DNA of 64,000 nt from Corynebacterium tuberculostearicum SK141 (GCF_000175635.1 NZ_ACVP01000003.1:1-64000); one strand, 5' to 3'. Counted from the first letter of the stretch, positions 15,567 through 24,411 are shown. Notes: generated by a model from the letters alone, not told the origin. Numbers and translations: made by a program.

Positions 15567-17485
15567 AGGAAGACCTTGAGGATTTGAAATACTCCTACCG
15601 CAAGGATCCAGGCGGTTGCTAGCTGCAGCGCAAACCCGATGAGGGTCCACTTCCAACCTATTTCTCGCCGCTGTGCGGCCACCGTGGCCACGCAAGGGGT
15701 ATAGGCCAGAAGGAAGACCATATACGCCCACACCGCAGCCAGCCCGTGCCCACCAGAGGCCGCATCAAAGTCGGCGCGAATATGGCTAGCCAACGGGGAT
15801 TCTGCTTGCTCCTCTGGTGCATCGTCAGTGACGTCTTCTACCGCATACGTCTGGGCCCAAGTGGAAATGAGAGTCTCCTTCGCCACGAACCCGGTGACAA
15901 GCGGCCCGGTTAGGGACCAAGAATCAAACCCAGCAGGCGCAAAGACAGGGGACATCGCTTTAGACACCGCACCGTAGGCGGAATCTTGCGGCGGTACCGC
16001 CTCTTCGTTGAAGGAGTGCCCACCAGTGACCGGAATAGACATCAGCAACCAGATGACTACGACCGTAGCCACAATGATGCCTCCGGCGGTGTGCAAAAAT
16101 CCTTTGAGCCTTACCCACATGACCGACACCGTGAGTTTAAACGTAGGCAGCTGATAAGCCGGAAGGTCGATAACGAGGGCTTCGGACGGCATGGCCCGCC
16201 ACACCGTGCGGCGCAAAGCGAGGCCCACCAACACCACCAGTGCGATAGACAGCACGTACATGGCGAATACCGCGGAACCAGCATGAGCGGGGAAAAAGAC
16301 CTGCGCCAGCATCATAAATACGATGAGCCGGGCCGAACATGAGGTGAAGGGGATAAGCAGGCAGGTAAGGATGCGATGGCGGACGTCGCCAAGCACGCGC
16401 GTAGCCGAAATCGCCGGGACATTGCAGCCATAGCCCACCACAATGGGGATAAAGGCCTTGCCGGGCAGACCGATGGCGCGCATGACGCGGTCAGTGACCA
16501 CCGCCGCGCGCGCCATATAACCGGAATCCTCTAGCACCGCCAAGCACAGAAACATCAGCGCAAGGAGCGGCGCAAAGGTGAGCACCATGCCCACACCACC
16601 GATGAGCCCATCTACCAGCAGGCCCGTTACCAACCAATGGTCTGGGAGGATGCTGCGCGCTGCATCGGATACAGGGCCGGTAATGAACGCCTCCAATCCG
16701 TCCTGCAGCGGTCCTGCGACCGTAGTGGTAATGAAGAACACAGCCCACATAACGGCCAGAAACAAAATGGGCCCGAGCACTGGGTGCAATACCAAGCGGT
16801 CCACGCGCTGGCTAAGTGGCTCCCCCACATTTTCATGGCTGACTGCAACTTTCTCGGCCGCATCCAGATCCGCAAAACGTTGGTCCACATCGGCGTTGGG
16901 CCGGATAGTCTGTGGCTCCGTCTGCATTGCTTTTGCAACGGCGCCCTCCAGCGCATCTAGGTTTTCTCGGCGGCGACCATTGACGCTGACCACCGGCATG
17001 CCAACGACGCGCGATAGCGCGGCGATATCGATGCTTATGCCCTGCTGCTTGGCGACGTCCTCTTTGGTCACCCCAATCACTACCCGGTACGGGTACTCCG
17101 CGATCTGGAACGCAAGGTTCAGCCCGCGCGCCGGTGCGGTGGCATCCACCAACACCACAACCACATCCGGGCGCTCACATGGCGGACCTTCGACGAGCAT
17201 GTCGCGGGTGAATTCCTCGTCCGGACTCATTGGATCCAAGGAATAAGCACCGGGCAGATCGATGATGTCGAAGGCCTCTGGCTGCGCATTCCACAAACCA
17301 CGGCTGACTTCTACAGAAGTACCCGGCCAGTTGCCGGTCTGGACTTTCGCTCCGGTCAGCGCGTTGAACAAGGTAGATTTGCCGGAATTTGGAGCCCCGA
17401 CCAAGGCGAGGACAGGTGTTCCCTCCGCGGCGATACGCATGGAGGATGTGGAGTGGCAGCTTGGCGCTGCGGTTTTGCGTGCCAT
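15563..17485 (-). CDS. feoB: Ferrous iron transporter FeoB
   Basis: A 640-residue transporter. The N-terminal G domain has GAPNSGKST (residues 30-38), DLPGAYSLDP (G3), and VTKED in the G4 position; it is followed by the GDI-like segment and a membrane domain with about 8-10 helices, including the conserved Cys of GYGCNVPA and SCSARLIV. It imports Fe(II). A start at Met16 (MRIAAEGTP) is also possible. The ATG overlaps the feoA stop (TAATG), and feoC overlaps the 3' end, so the three genes are tightly coupled. Confidence 0.96.
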   Translation of the reverse strand: MARKTAAPSCHSTSSMRIAAEGTPVLALVGAPNSGKSTLFNALTGAKVQTGNWPGTSVEVSRGLWNAQPEAFDIIDLPGAYSLDPMSPDEEFTRDMLVEGPPCERPDVVVVLVDATAPARGLNLAFQIAEYPYRVVIGVTKEDVAKQQGISIDIAALSRVVGMPVVSVNGRRRENLDALEGAVAKAMQTEPQTIRPNADVDQRFADLDAAEKVAVSHENVGEPLSQRVDRLVLHPVLGPILFLAVMWAVFFITTTVAGPLQDGLEAFITGPVSDAARSILPDHWLVTGLLVDGLIGGVGMVLTFAPLLALMFLCLAVLEDSGYMARAAVVTDRVMRAIGLPGKAFIPIVVGYGCNVPAISATRVLGDVRHRILTCLLIPFTSCSARLIVFMMLAQVFFPAHAGSAVFAMYVLSIALVVLVGLALRRTVWRAMPSEALVIDLPAYQLPTFKLTVSVMWVRLKGFLHTAGGIIVATVVVIWLLMSIPVTGGHSFNEEAVPPQDSAYGAVSKAMSPVFAPAGFDSWSLTGPLVTGFVAKETLISTWAQTYAVEDVTDDAPEEQAESPLASHIRADFDAASGGHGLAAVWAYMVFLLAYTPCVATVAAQRREIGWKWTLIGFALQLATAWILAVGVFQILKVFL

Positions 17486-17793
17486 TATGCTGCTACCGGG
17501 ATAACTTCGAGCTGGCGCAGCGTATGCGCGTCTACCGCATACCGGGCGCTGCCGATAGTAACCAAGCGCGCCCCGCCGGCCACCTTGCGCCCCATCTTCA
17601 CGCGCACCCCTGGCCGGAATCCCAGTTCACGCATACGCAGTGCCAACGCCGGCTGCGACTCAATCGCATGCCGCAAGCAGCATTCAGGGAGTTCTACCAA
17701 TGCGTCCACTGGGGCTTGATCGGCACGCATACATTCGGACCTTTCGCAGGTCTGCTGGGTACGAGTGCGGGACAATAACGACAGCTGTAACAT
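17485..17793 (-). CDS. feoA: FeoA, SH3-like ferrous iron transport protein
   Basis: About 102 residues from ATG 17793, which has AGGTGA eight bases upstream; a shorter form from ATG 17730 (MRADQAPVDA) is possible. The C-terminal 70 residues form the FeoA SH3-like domain (ELGFRPGVRVKMGRKVAGGARLV, YAVDAHTLRQLEV). The N-terminal extension contains a CERSEC pair. FeoA helps FeoB at the membrane. It leads the operon, and a DtxR-like box lies 66 bp upstream. Confidence 0.88.
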   Translation of the reverse strand: MLQLSLLSRTRTQQTCERSECMRADQAPVDALVELPECCLRHAIESQPALALRMRELGFRPGVRVKMGRKVAGGARLVTIGSARYAVDAHTLRQLEVIPVAA

Positions 17794-17858
17794 CGCGGGT
17801 CACCTCGGTTCTCTCAGTCCGGCTCACGCCGGTGATGTTAGCCACACCTAAGTGGCTT

Positions 17859-17877
17859 CTAGATAAGCCTAACCTTA
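17859..17877. promoter_or_regulatory. DtxR-like iron box upstream of feoA
   Basis: The 19-bp sequence matches the DtxR consensus TTAGGTTAGSCTAACCTAA at about 15 of 19 positions. Placed ahead of feoABC it should repress the operon when Fe(II) is plentiful. Binding is inferred from the match. Confidence 0.7.
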
Positions 17878-17946
17878 GTCCGCAAAAGGGTTTCACACAA
17901 GCGCCGATTAGTTGTGATTATCGGCACTAGACAGAGACATAAAAGT

Positions 17947-17975
17947 GCCCGCTCCCAGTAGCAACGGGAGCGGGC
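17947..17975 (-). terminator. Terminator of the serine protease gene
   Basis: GCCCGCTCCC (17947-17956) pairs perfectly with GGGAGCGGGC (17966-17975), followed on the minus strand by ACTTTT. It lies 18 bp after the protease stop. Confidence 0.85.
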
Positions 17976-17992
17976 GAAGAGCAGGGACGAGG

Positions 17993-19081
17993 TTAGTCCT
18001 GCGGTAGCGCGAAACCAGCGCCTACGCCGCCACGGCGATTCATATCCTCCAAGACCGCATCCATGGTGGTTGCGGCGGTTGGGTTATGGACCGGCCCCTG
18101 CAGTGGGGTACGGCACGGGAAATTCACCGGCAGGAAACCACCGGTAATCGAGCCAACTAGGCGGCCATCGACCAACAATGGAGCGCCGGAATCGCCCATC
18201 ATGGCGCATACTTGGTTAATCTGAATCTTCTTGGCCTGCTGATAGGTCATGCCGCAGGTCTTGCCAGTAGCAACACCCTGCTTGCACACCTGCTGACCCG
18301 GCTTTACGCCACCACCCAATTGATTGACGGTTACACCGTTGTAGGAACGAGAAACCTTAGCCTTGGAGCCGAACTCGATAACGGCGTAATCCAAGTCCTC
18401 GTTCTTAGACACTACAGTGCCGGTTGGGCCGATTTGCTCAGAATCAGCGGAGGTAACAGGGTCTCCCACATTGCCGCAGTGCGCGGCGGTCAGGCCCACC
18501 TTGCGGCCAGCATTATCGTTGCCCGCCACGGTCAAGGTGCACATCGTTTCCTTATTGACATAGAGCGGGGTGCCTGGGCCGTAGAGCGACTCCCCTTGGT
18601 TCATGGCGGCAACGGACTCTTCAGGGATGCGTGGGGCATCAAACATAGAGCCCGGAACGCGGTGCAATACGTAGTCCGCCTGTGGTTTTCCCGCAGCTAC
18701 CTTGGAAAACCCATCATTTTTCCACTGGTAGTTTGGGTTGGTTCCCTTTGGTTTAAACTCCGGTTGTGTGGCCTGCTCCGCCAGACCAATAGGGTTCGGG
18801 TTAGTCATTGGCTCTGCGTACTGAGCCTGCTGCGCTTTCTGTTGCACCGCGTTGTGTGCATTGCGTACAGAAGAATCCACAGCATCGGTAACGCTCTTGT
18901 CCACCTGCGGGGTTTGGATACCAACCCCCGCCAGGCCATCTCGGACCTGGTTAATAATCCCTGCGGAGTCAAAATCCGGTTGGGGCAATTCCTGGGCGCC
19001 TGCGGCCGGGGAACCCAGGAAAAACGCACCAGCGAAAGCCGAGCCCACCAGGACTTTCTTGAGGTGCGGTATGCGAAGCAT
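17993..19081 (-). CDS. Secreted trypsin-like serine protease
   Basis: The ATG at 19081 is preferred to a TTG one codon upstream; AGG lies about 10 bases before it. The 362-residue protein has a signal peptide (MLRIPHLKKVLVGSAFAGAF, cleavage near SPAAGA-Q) and a chymotrypsin-fold domain from about 165. The triad is His201 in LTAAHCGN, Asp231 in DLDYAVIEF and Ser298 in MMGDSGAPLL; four further Cys may form disulfides. Residues 31-160 form an N-terminal propeptide rich in Gln and Ala. It is exported and probably self-processed; its target is unknown. It is monocistronic and divergent from the DUF1990 gene. Confidence 0.9.
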   Translation of the reverse strand: MLRIPHLKKVLVGSAFAGAFFLGSPAAGAQELPQPDFDSAGIINQVRDGLAGVGIQTPQVDKSVTDAVDSSVRNAHNAVQQKAQQAQYAEPMTNPNPIGLAEQATQPEFKPKGTNPNYQWKNDGFSKVAAGKPQADYVLHRVPGSMFDAPRIPEESVAAMNQGESLYGPGTPLYVNKETMCTLTVAGNDNAGRKVGLTAAHCGNVGDPVTSADSEQIGPTGTVVSKNEDLDYAVIEFGSKAKVSRSYNGVTVNQLGGGVKPGQQVCKQGVATGKTCGMTYQQAKKIQINQVCAMMGDSGAPLLVDGRLVGSITGGFLPVNFPCRTPLQGPVHNPTAATTMDAVLEDMNRRGGVGAGFALPQD

Positions 19082-19230
19082 CAAGGTACCTACTTTCCGT
19101 TGTCAACATCCTGCTAGCTCGATATTGGCACGAAAGAATTGTGGAAGCAGCAAACTCTTGTGACTGTGTCCAAGCCGTTATATTTCTTCCAGACTTCGGG
19201 GGTGATCACCCCTCCCCTATCATTGAGAAT

Positions 19231-19674
19231 ATGCCCACACCGCTGTCCTATTCCGATACCTCTGGCTTTCCGCAGCTACATATGTCGCGGGTTATCAATG
19301 CCGACTTTGACGCCGCCGCACACCGTCTTTTCCGCTGGACAATCCAACGCAGCGGGCTATTCCGCGTTCGGGCAACCCACCCCGTAGTCGAGCCCGGCGC
19401 AGAGGTCACCCTCGGCTTGGGGCCGTGGGATTTCCGCTGCCGCGTAATAGAGGTCTTCCGCGAGGATGGCCGCTGCGGGTTTACCTATGGCACCCTCCCC
19501 GGACACCTAGAGCGAGGTGAGGAGACTTTCACTCTGGAGCGCCTACGCGACGGCCGAACGCTTTTGCTTATAGACGCCGCCTCAGAGCCCTTCCTCCCCT
19601 GCCTGCGCCCCCTCGTGGACGTGCCAAGGCGCCTGCTGATTAGCCGGCTCTATCTTCACGCTTTAGACGATTAG
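19231..19674 (+). CDS. DUF1990 family protein
   Basis: The ATG at 19231 (MPTPLSYSDT) gives 147 residues; the open frame upstream lacks an RBS. The sequence has the DUF1990 (UPF0548) pattern: a GLF-R-R-WT-type section (AHRLFRWTIQRSG), GAEVTLGLG, GFTYGTLPGHLERGEETF and an R-L-Y-L C-terminus. The fold is predicted to be a small beta-rich domain; the function is not established. Codon usage matches neighbours and there is no partner gene. Confidence 0.82.
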   Translation: MPTPLSYSDTSGFPQLHMSRVINADFDAAAHRLFRWTIQRSGLFRVRATHPVVEPGAEVTLGLGPWDFRCRVIEVFREDGRCGFTYGTLPGHLERGEETFTLERLRDGRTLLLIDAASEPFLPCLRPLVDVPRRLLISRLYLHALDD

Positions 19675-19695
19675 CAGGATTGTATATACGACAAA

Positions 19696-19725
19696 AGCCG
19701 CCTCCCCGAACCCGGGAAAGCGGCT
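19696..19725 (-). terminator. Terminator of the tandem-repeat protein gene
   Basis: AGCCGC (19696-19701) pairs with GCGGCT (19720-19725), with extra CCCGGG-type pairing in the loop, and a TTTTGT tract follows on the minus strand. It also lies 20 bp after the convergent DUF1990 stop. Confidence 0.7.
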
Positions 19726-19740
19726 CAATCTCAGCGCTGG

Positions 19741-20448
19741 TTAGTTCTTGCGCTTGTCCTCGATGGACTCGCGTGCATCGCGCACAGCGCCCTTGACTCG
19801 GTCAAAGAAGCCACCCTTCTTCGTGGACTCCTCTTGGTACTCGTGTGCCTTGTCCTCCACGAAGCCCTTAGCGCGCTGGAACGCATCGCCGACGGCGCTA
19901 CCAGCCTCGGATGCCTTGCCCTTTAGCTGATCCAGGCGCTCAGAGGACTGCTGACCGTTGACGTTGTCCTGGTTCGGCGCAGTAGCAACACGCTCTTCGT
20001 TTGCTTCGCCTACGATGTGCTGGCTGGGCGCATAGTCCGAGTTACCTTCATCCAACTTCTCCTGCAGGTCCGGCTGCTGCGGGGCGGAACCAATGTGCTC
20101 TTCCTTCGCGCCACCTACGATGTGCTGGCTGGGCGCGTAGTCAGAGTTATCCTCGTCCAGCTTTTCTTGCAGATCTGGCTGCTCGGCAGCTTTAGCCACA
20201 TGTTCTTCCTCCGCTCCAGCGACAACGTGGTTCTGCGGTTCATACTTACTTGCGGTGGACTCATGTCCGTCCGCAGACGGCTTTCCGACCGGCTTGGACA
20301 GGCCGGCTGCACCTGCGGCACCAGCTGCAGCTGCAGCGGACTGCGAGGACTTGTCAGATTTAGCCTCCGAAGACGCGGTGTCTTTAGATGCTAGGTACTT
20401 GTATTCGTTGCGGTCCAAGTCGACCTCGTGGCCTAGTTCGTTTGCCAT
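19741..20448 (-). CDS. Acidic tandem-repeat protein, unknown function
   Basis: A 235-residue, strongly charged protein without Cys or membrane segments. It starts at ATG 20448 (MANELGHEVDLDRNEYKYLA). Residues 30-60 are low complexity (Ala, Ser, Lys). From 69 there are two full 35-residue repeats and a third partial one, each beginning Y-x-P-x-x-H-x-V and including EEH and QPDLQEKLDE. The tail (168-235) is an amphipathic helix set (KGKASEAGSAVGDAFQ, GFFDRVKGAVRDARESIED) like the helical repeats of CsbD/LEA-type stress proteins. The composition suggests an extended cytoplasmic stress or scaffold protein; this is inference only. Confidence 0.7.
   Translation of the reverse strand: MANELGHEVDLDRNEYKYLASKDTASSEAKSDKSSQSAAAAAGAAGAAGLSKPVGKPSADGHESTASKYEPQNHVVAGAEEEHVAKAAEQPDLQEKLDEDNSDYAPSQHIVGGAKEEHIGSAPQQPDLQEKLDEGNSDYAPSQHIVGEANEERVATAPNQDNVNGQQSSERLDQLKGKASEAGSAVGDAFQRAKGFVEDKAHEYQEESTKKGGFFDRVKGAVRDARESIEDKRKN
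19963..20244 (-). repeat. 105-bp coding tandem repeats
   Basis: Units at 20140-20244, 20035-20139 and a partial one at 19963-20034 encode the 35-residue repeats. The two full units are nearly the same in protein sequence over their last 15 residues, which points to a recent duplication and possible copy-number variation. Confidence 0.75.
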
Positions 20449-20472
20449 TGCTACGTACTCCTTTAAATAGAT

Positions 20473-21285
20473 TTATCTTCTTCCTTCTAGGGTTCCAGAA
20501 AATTCAGGAGCGTGCACGGAAATGGGTATGGGAAAGCGTCGACCGGTGGAGGGATCAGTCATCTCTAAACACTCAACATGGAAGGTTTCGCGTACGAGTT
20601 CAGCGGTCATCACCTCCTCGGTGGCCCCTTCGGTCACAATGCGTCCCTCACGCATGGCTACGATTCGATCGGCGTAACGCGCGGCATGGACCATATCGTG
20701 GACCACCATGACCACCGTGGTCCCAGCGCGGTTAAGGTCTCGGATGAGATCCAAGATGGATAATTGGTGCGCCGGGTCGAGGTATGTAGTCGGCTCGTCA
20801 AGCAAGGTAATTGGCGTTTCTTGGGCCAACGTCATGGCGAGGAAGACGCGCTGGCGCTGACCGCCGGAAAGGTCTGCCGCGGGGGCGTCGAGAAGCTCGC
20901 TCACCCCAGCACGCGAGGCAGCACGCTCAACCGCTGCATGATCTCCGGCCCGCATCGTCGCTAGCGCCCCTGTATAGGGATAGCGGCCGTAACCGATGAC
21001 CTCGCGCACCAGTACCCCTTCCGGTGCCACGGGATGTTGTGGCAGAAAAGAAACTTCACGGGCAAAGGCACGCGAGGAATACCCGCTGATATTTTGGCCC
21101 GAGAGATACACCGCGCCTGCGCTGGGCGTAAGCTGGCGGCCCAATGTCCTGAGAAGCGTCGACTTGCCGCAGCCATTCGGCCCGATCAGAGCGGTTACTT
21201 GACCGCTGGATAAGTGAATATTTACATCCTTGACCACATCGGGGCCACCGTAGCCCACGGTTAATCCGCTACACGTCAGTGTCAT
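20473..21285 (-). CDS. Siderophore ABC transporter ATP-binding protein
   Basis: The start is ATG 21285 (MTLTCSGLTVGYGG), two bases after the upstream permease stop; the open frame to 21417 is not used. The 270-residue ATPase has Walker A (GPNGCGKST), LSGGQRQR and Walker B (ITLLDEPTTYLD), the FecE/FepC pattern. It energises uptake of a ferric siderophore or haem through the two permeases encoded upstream. It is the last gene of the four-gene operon. Confidence 0.93.
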   Translation of the reverse strand: MTLTCSGLTVGYGGPDVVKDVNIHLSSGQVTALIGPNGCGKSTLLRTLGRQLTPSAGAVYLSGQNISGYSSRAFAREVSFLPQHPVAPEGVLVREVIGYGRYPYTGALATMRAGDHAAVERAASRAGVSELLDAPAADLSGGQRQRVFLAMTLAQETPITLLDEPTTYLDPAHQLSILDLIRDLNRAGTTVVMVVHDMVHAARYADRIVAMREGRIVTEGATEEVMTAELVRETFHVECLEMTDPSTGRRFPIPISVHAPEFSGTLEGRR

Positions 21286-21287
21286 GT

Positions 21288-22271
21288 CTAGCCTCCGTTT
21301 CGCACTCGGGTCAGCCGAGTCAATAAGAAAATGAAATACGGTGCACCGATCAGCGCGATTAGCGCGCCAACGGGGATTTCCGTGGGGGCGAAGGCCCAGC
21401 GCCCGAGCGTATCGCATGCGGTCACAAGGACCGCACCGCCTAGGGCCGCCGCGGGTATTTGCCGGCGCAGGTTAGCGCCAACAACCAAGCGAGCAGCATG
21501 TGGGACGATGAGTCCGGCGAAGCCCAGGACCCCGGCCGCGGCGACTCCTGCGGCCCCGAGGAGGACGGCTAAGGCTACTGCTATTAGGCGCCATATCTTG
21601 GTGCTCACGCCGATGCCGGCCATGGTCGAATCATCCAGCGCGAGCATATCCAGGTGACTTGCCACCACCATCGCGACGGTTAGGGCGAGAAGGATAAAGG
21701 GGGCGACAATGGTAGCATCGCCAAGCGAGCGGGCGTAAAGCGAACCTTTCAGCCATGTCATGGCCGCTCCTGCCTCTGGGGCAGCCCGCACAAGGAGCAA
21801 TTCGGTGATGGCGCCCAGCCCAAAAGATACCGCCACCCCGGTAAGCGGTAGGCGCACTGGGTCACTTGCCCCGCGTCCGGCGAGAAGGAGAACCAACCCA
21901 GTTCCCGCCAACGCGCCAATAAAGGCAATCAAAGTCAGCAGGTGGGCCGACAAGGCGCCTGCTCCCATGAGTACCGCAACGGCCGCGAGTCCGCCGCCGG
22001 AGGTAATACCCACCGTATCTGGTGCGGCCAGAGGATTGCGTAGCGCGGACTGCAATAGACAGCCCGAAACGGCCATGGCAATACCGGCGCAGATTCCCAC
22101 CAAGATCCGCGGGGCGCGGTACTTCCAGATGAGCGGCTCTCCGGTAACGAAGGCGGTGATCACCTCGCCCGGCGGTTTCATCACCGCACCGACGCCCATG
22201 CCGATGATTGCGCTCAACGCCAACGCCAGAATGAGTCCTACTAACACCCCAACAAATCTCTTATGCCACAT
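21288..22271 (-). CDS. Siderophore ABC transporter permease (FecCD type)
   Basis: The ATG at 22271 (MWHKRFVGVLVG) lies inside the 3' end of the first permease gene, with GGAGG upstream; the overlap is 11 bases. The 327-residue protein has about nine membrane helices and the FecCD signatures (RAPRILVGICAGIAMAVSG, LAAPDTVGITSGGGLA, GFAGLIVPHAARLVVG). It forms the channel with the other permease. Confidence 0.92.
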   Translation of the reverse strand: MWHKRFVGVLVGLILALALSAIIGMGVGAVMKPPGEVITAFVTGEPLIWKYRAPRILVGICAGIAMAVSGCLLQSALRNPLAAPDTVGITSGGGLAAVAVLMGAGALSAHLLTLIAFIGALAGTGLVLLLAGRGASDPVRLPLTGVAVSFGLGAITELLLVRAAPEAGAAMTWLKGSLYARSLGDATIVAPFILLALTVAMVVASHLDMLALDDSTMAGIGVSTKIWRLIAVALAVLLGAAGVAAAGVLGFAGLIVPHAARLVVGANLRRQIPAAALGGAVLVTACDTLGRWAFAPTEIPVGALIALIGAPYFIFLLTRLTRVRNGG

Positions 22272-23223
22272 GCTTCCTCCTCCCCAGCGCATGGACGGAC
22301 CACAACACTAATGGCATGCCAGCCAAAGAAGTCACGATGCCCACTGGGGTCTCGGCCGGCGCCCAGATTGTCTGGCCCACCGAATCAGCCACCAAAAGCA
22401 CCGCTGCTCCAACAACTCCAGCCACGCACAGCCCCATGCGGTGGTGCGGGCCGCACACCCGCCACGCTACGGCCGCAGCCATCAACCCCAAGAAGCCAAT
22501 CGGCCCAGTTGCAGCTACGGCCGGAGCAATAAGCACTACCGCCGCCACAATGGCAGCCAACCGAGTGCGCTCCGGCTTCGCGCCGACAGCACCGGCCACG
22601 GCATCGCCTGCTACGAGCAAGTCCAGCGTTTTTGCACCTACTAAGGTCAAAGGAACCACGACCAGCACGGCAATCAGCGCCGGTATAATATCGTCCAAAC
22701 GCACACCGGCAAGCCGGCCAGAAAGCCATGACATCACCGTAGCCAGTTGAGCTTCATCTATCACCAAGAAAATGGAGGTCAAGGCGCTACACAGCGCGGA
22801 AACAGCAACGCCAACGAGTACCAAGCGCTGGATCGCACCGCTCTTACCGACGCCCACCGTCACCCCCACAGCAATCCCCGCACCCAACAGCGCACCGGGC
22901 AACTGGTCAACACTCGAGGCTTCGCTTCCCAAAATCATTGCTGTTGCGACTGCGCCGAGTGCCGCACCGGAGTTCACACCAGTGATGGACGGATCGGCTA
23001 GCGGATTCGCGGTTGCCGTACGCAGTAATAACCCGCCTACCCCTAATGCGATACCGACGACCGTGGCGGCAAAGAGACGGTCAGAGGCTACGCTATGCAG
23101 CTCTTCTTCCAACCACGGGGTATCAGCTGGCACCTGAACATGGCGAAGCCGCCACCACCACACGAAGGCGACAGCAGCGGTTGCAAGGACCAGGCAGGCG
23201 CTGGCCTTAGTTCGTGGTGCCAC
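22261..23223 (-). CDS. Siderophore ABC transporter permease (FecCD type)
   Basis: A 320-residue membrane protein starting with GTG at 23223, overlapping the binding-protein stop by one base. FecCD hallmarks include LRTATANPLADPSITGVNSG (residues about 68-87) and GFLGLMAAAVAWRVCGPHH near the coupling helix. The sequence differs enough from the downstream permease for the two to form a heterodimer. About eight or nine membrane helices are visible. Confidence 0.92.
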   Translation of the reverse strand: MAPRTKASACLVLATAAVAFVWWWRLRHVQVPADTPWLEEELHSVASDRLFAATVVGIALGVGGLLLRTATANPLADPSITGVNSGAALGAVATAMILGSEASSVDQLPGALLGAGIAVGVTVGVGKSGAIQRLVLVGVAVSALCSALTSIFLVIDEAQLATVMSWLSGRLAGVRLDDIIPALIAVLVVVPLTLVGAKTLDLLVAGDAVAGAVGAKPERTRLAAIVAAVVLIAPAVAATGPIGFLGLMAAAVAWRVCGPHHRMGLCVAGVVGAAVLLVADSVGQTIWAPAETPVGIVTSLAGMPLVLWSVHALGRRKHVA

Positions 23224-24098
23224 TACTTTTCAGCGGCGATCATGTCATCGAGCATATGCTCGGCGGAAAGCGGCCCGCGGGCGCGCGACCAGATATCTTG
23301 GTCCACTTCTACGATGTCGCCACTGCCCTTGGCATAGGGCGTCTTTTTAAACGCATCGACGTCCTTGTACATAAAGACTCGGTCAGCCTTCATACCAGGG
23401 AGCTTATCGCCGGTCAGTTCCGCTACATCAGTCTTAGATTCGATGGATGACTTCTCACCTTCGAAAGCATAATTATAGCCCACCTCACTCAGTAGCGACT
23501 GGGGGAAGGAAGGGTTGACCCAGGTATAGAGCATCTCACTGGACCACCCAGCCACAACAGCACGGCTGCCCGGCTTTACCGCGTCCTTGGTATGAGCAAT
23601 CTTGTCCTCGATGCGCTGACGGACTTCTTTGGCCTTTTCCTCTTTACCTAGCTTGGCCGCGATCTCATCCATCGAGTCCAGGACGTCCGAGTAAGTCTCA
23701 TCTGTGTAGGATTCGGTCTGCGCAATCTCTTCCAGCTGCGGCATGATATCCGCTTGACGGGTAGGGCTAGCCAGGATCAGGTCCGGCTCCAAGGACTGGA
23801 TAACCTCTAGATTCGGCTGCTTGGCCTGGCCCACAGAGGTCGCCTGACCCAGCTGCCCTTTCAAAGTGGTCGGTGCCTCCGACTTACCGATTTCCACGAT
23901 TCCCACTGGGTCCACATCGAGGGCCTTGAGAATTTCCTCGTAGCGCCAATCGAGCGCCACAACTCGCTCGATCTTCTTTTCACCGTTTCCTTCCTTGGAA
24001 GAAGAATCAGAAGAACACGCAACAAGGCCTGCACCTAGGGCTAAGGTGGCTACGAGTGCGATAACTGCACGCACATTCATGAAGTCTTTCTTTTGCAT
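23223..24098 (-). CDS. Siderophore-binding lipoprotein (FecB/FhuD-like)
   Basis: A 291-residue periplasmic-binding-type protein. A lipobox (GLVAC, Cys at about 28) follows a hydrophobic signal. The class III fold is indicated by IERVVALDWRYEEILKALDVDPVGI, a long central helix (MDEIAAKLGKEEKAKEVRQ) and the C-terminal lobe. It should bind a ferric siderophore or related chelate on the cell surface. The start at ATG 24098 lies inside a DtxR-like box; a start at ATG 24080 (MNVRAVIALV) has a better-placed AGAAAGA and is equally possible. Confidence 0.9.
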   Translation of the reverse strand: MQKKDFMNVRAVIALVATLALGAGLVACSSDSSSKEGNGEKKIERVVALDWRYEEILKALDVDPVGIVEIGKSEAPTTLKGQLGQATSVGQAKQPNLEVIQSLEPDLILASPTRQADIMPQLEEIAQTESYTDETYSDVLDSMDEIAAKLGKEEKAKEVRQRIEDKIAHTKDAVKPGSRAVVAGWSSEMLYTWVNPSFPQSLLSEVGYNYAFEGEKSSIESKTDVAELTGDKLPGMKADRVFMYKDVDAFKKTPYAKGSGDIVEVDQDIWSRARGPLSAEHMLDDMIAAEK

Positions 24099-24121
24099 AG
24101 GCTTACCTTACCTAGGTAAGG
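24092..24121. promoter_or_regulatory. DtxR-like box(es) at the siderophore operon start
   Basis: 24092-24110 read on the minus strand matches the DtxR consensus at about 14 of 19 positions. It runs into a perfect 16-bp palindrome (CCTTACCTAGGTAAGG, 24106-24121), so two overlapping dimers could bind. The first box covers the upstream start codon of the lipoprotein gene, which would block transcription under iron-replete conditions. Confidence 0.6.
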
Positions 24122-24198
24122 GTTTGCTGTCTAGGGCTCGATTACCACTGCCCCGATACAGACCTTATGGCCGCACGTCCACTAGAATCCGCCGTAAG

Positions 24199-24239
24199 CA
24201 AAAATAAAAATGGCCCCCACCGGCGAACCGATGAGGGCC
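24199..24239 (-). terminator. Terminator of the initiator tRNA gene
   Basis: A 12-bp stem (24212-24223 with 24228-24239, closed by a UUCG loop on the minus strand) is followed by ATTTTTATTTTT. It lies 8 bases past the tRNA 3' end. Confidence 0.9.
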
Positions 24240-24246
24240 TGGAAGT

Positions 24247-24323
24247 TGGTAGCGGGGGCAGGATTCGAACCTACGACCTCTGGGTTATGAGCCCAGCGAG
24301 CTACCGAGCTGCTCCACCCCGCG
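24247..24323 (-). tRNA. Initiator tRNA-fMet (CAU)
   Basis: 77 nt with the CAU anticodon in a loop closed by three G-C pairs (GGG/CCC), the mark of an initiator. Position 1 is C and position 72 is U, so the first pair is open, as formylation and initiation require. CCA is encoded (24247-24249 on the complement). The T-arm is GTAGG-TTCGAAT-CCTGC. A strong terminator follows at 24199-24239. Confidence 0.95.
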
Positions 24324-24411
24324 TCGAGATGACTTCCATCATCTGCGCTTGAACAGTGCGTTAACACAAAGTGTATTCGCTCTGTCCCGGCGACTCATGT
24401 AACTATACATA

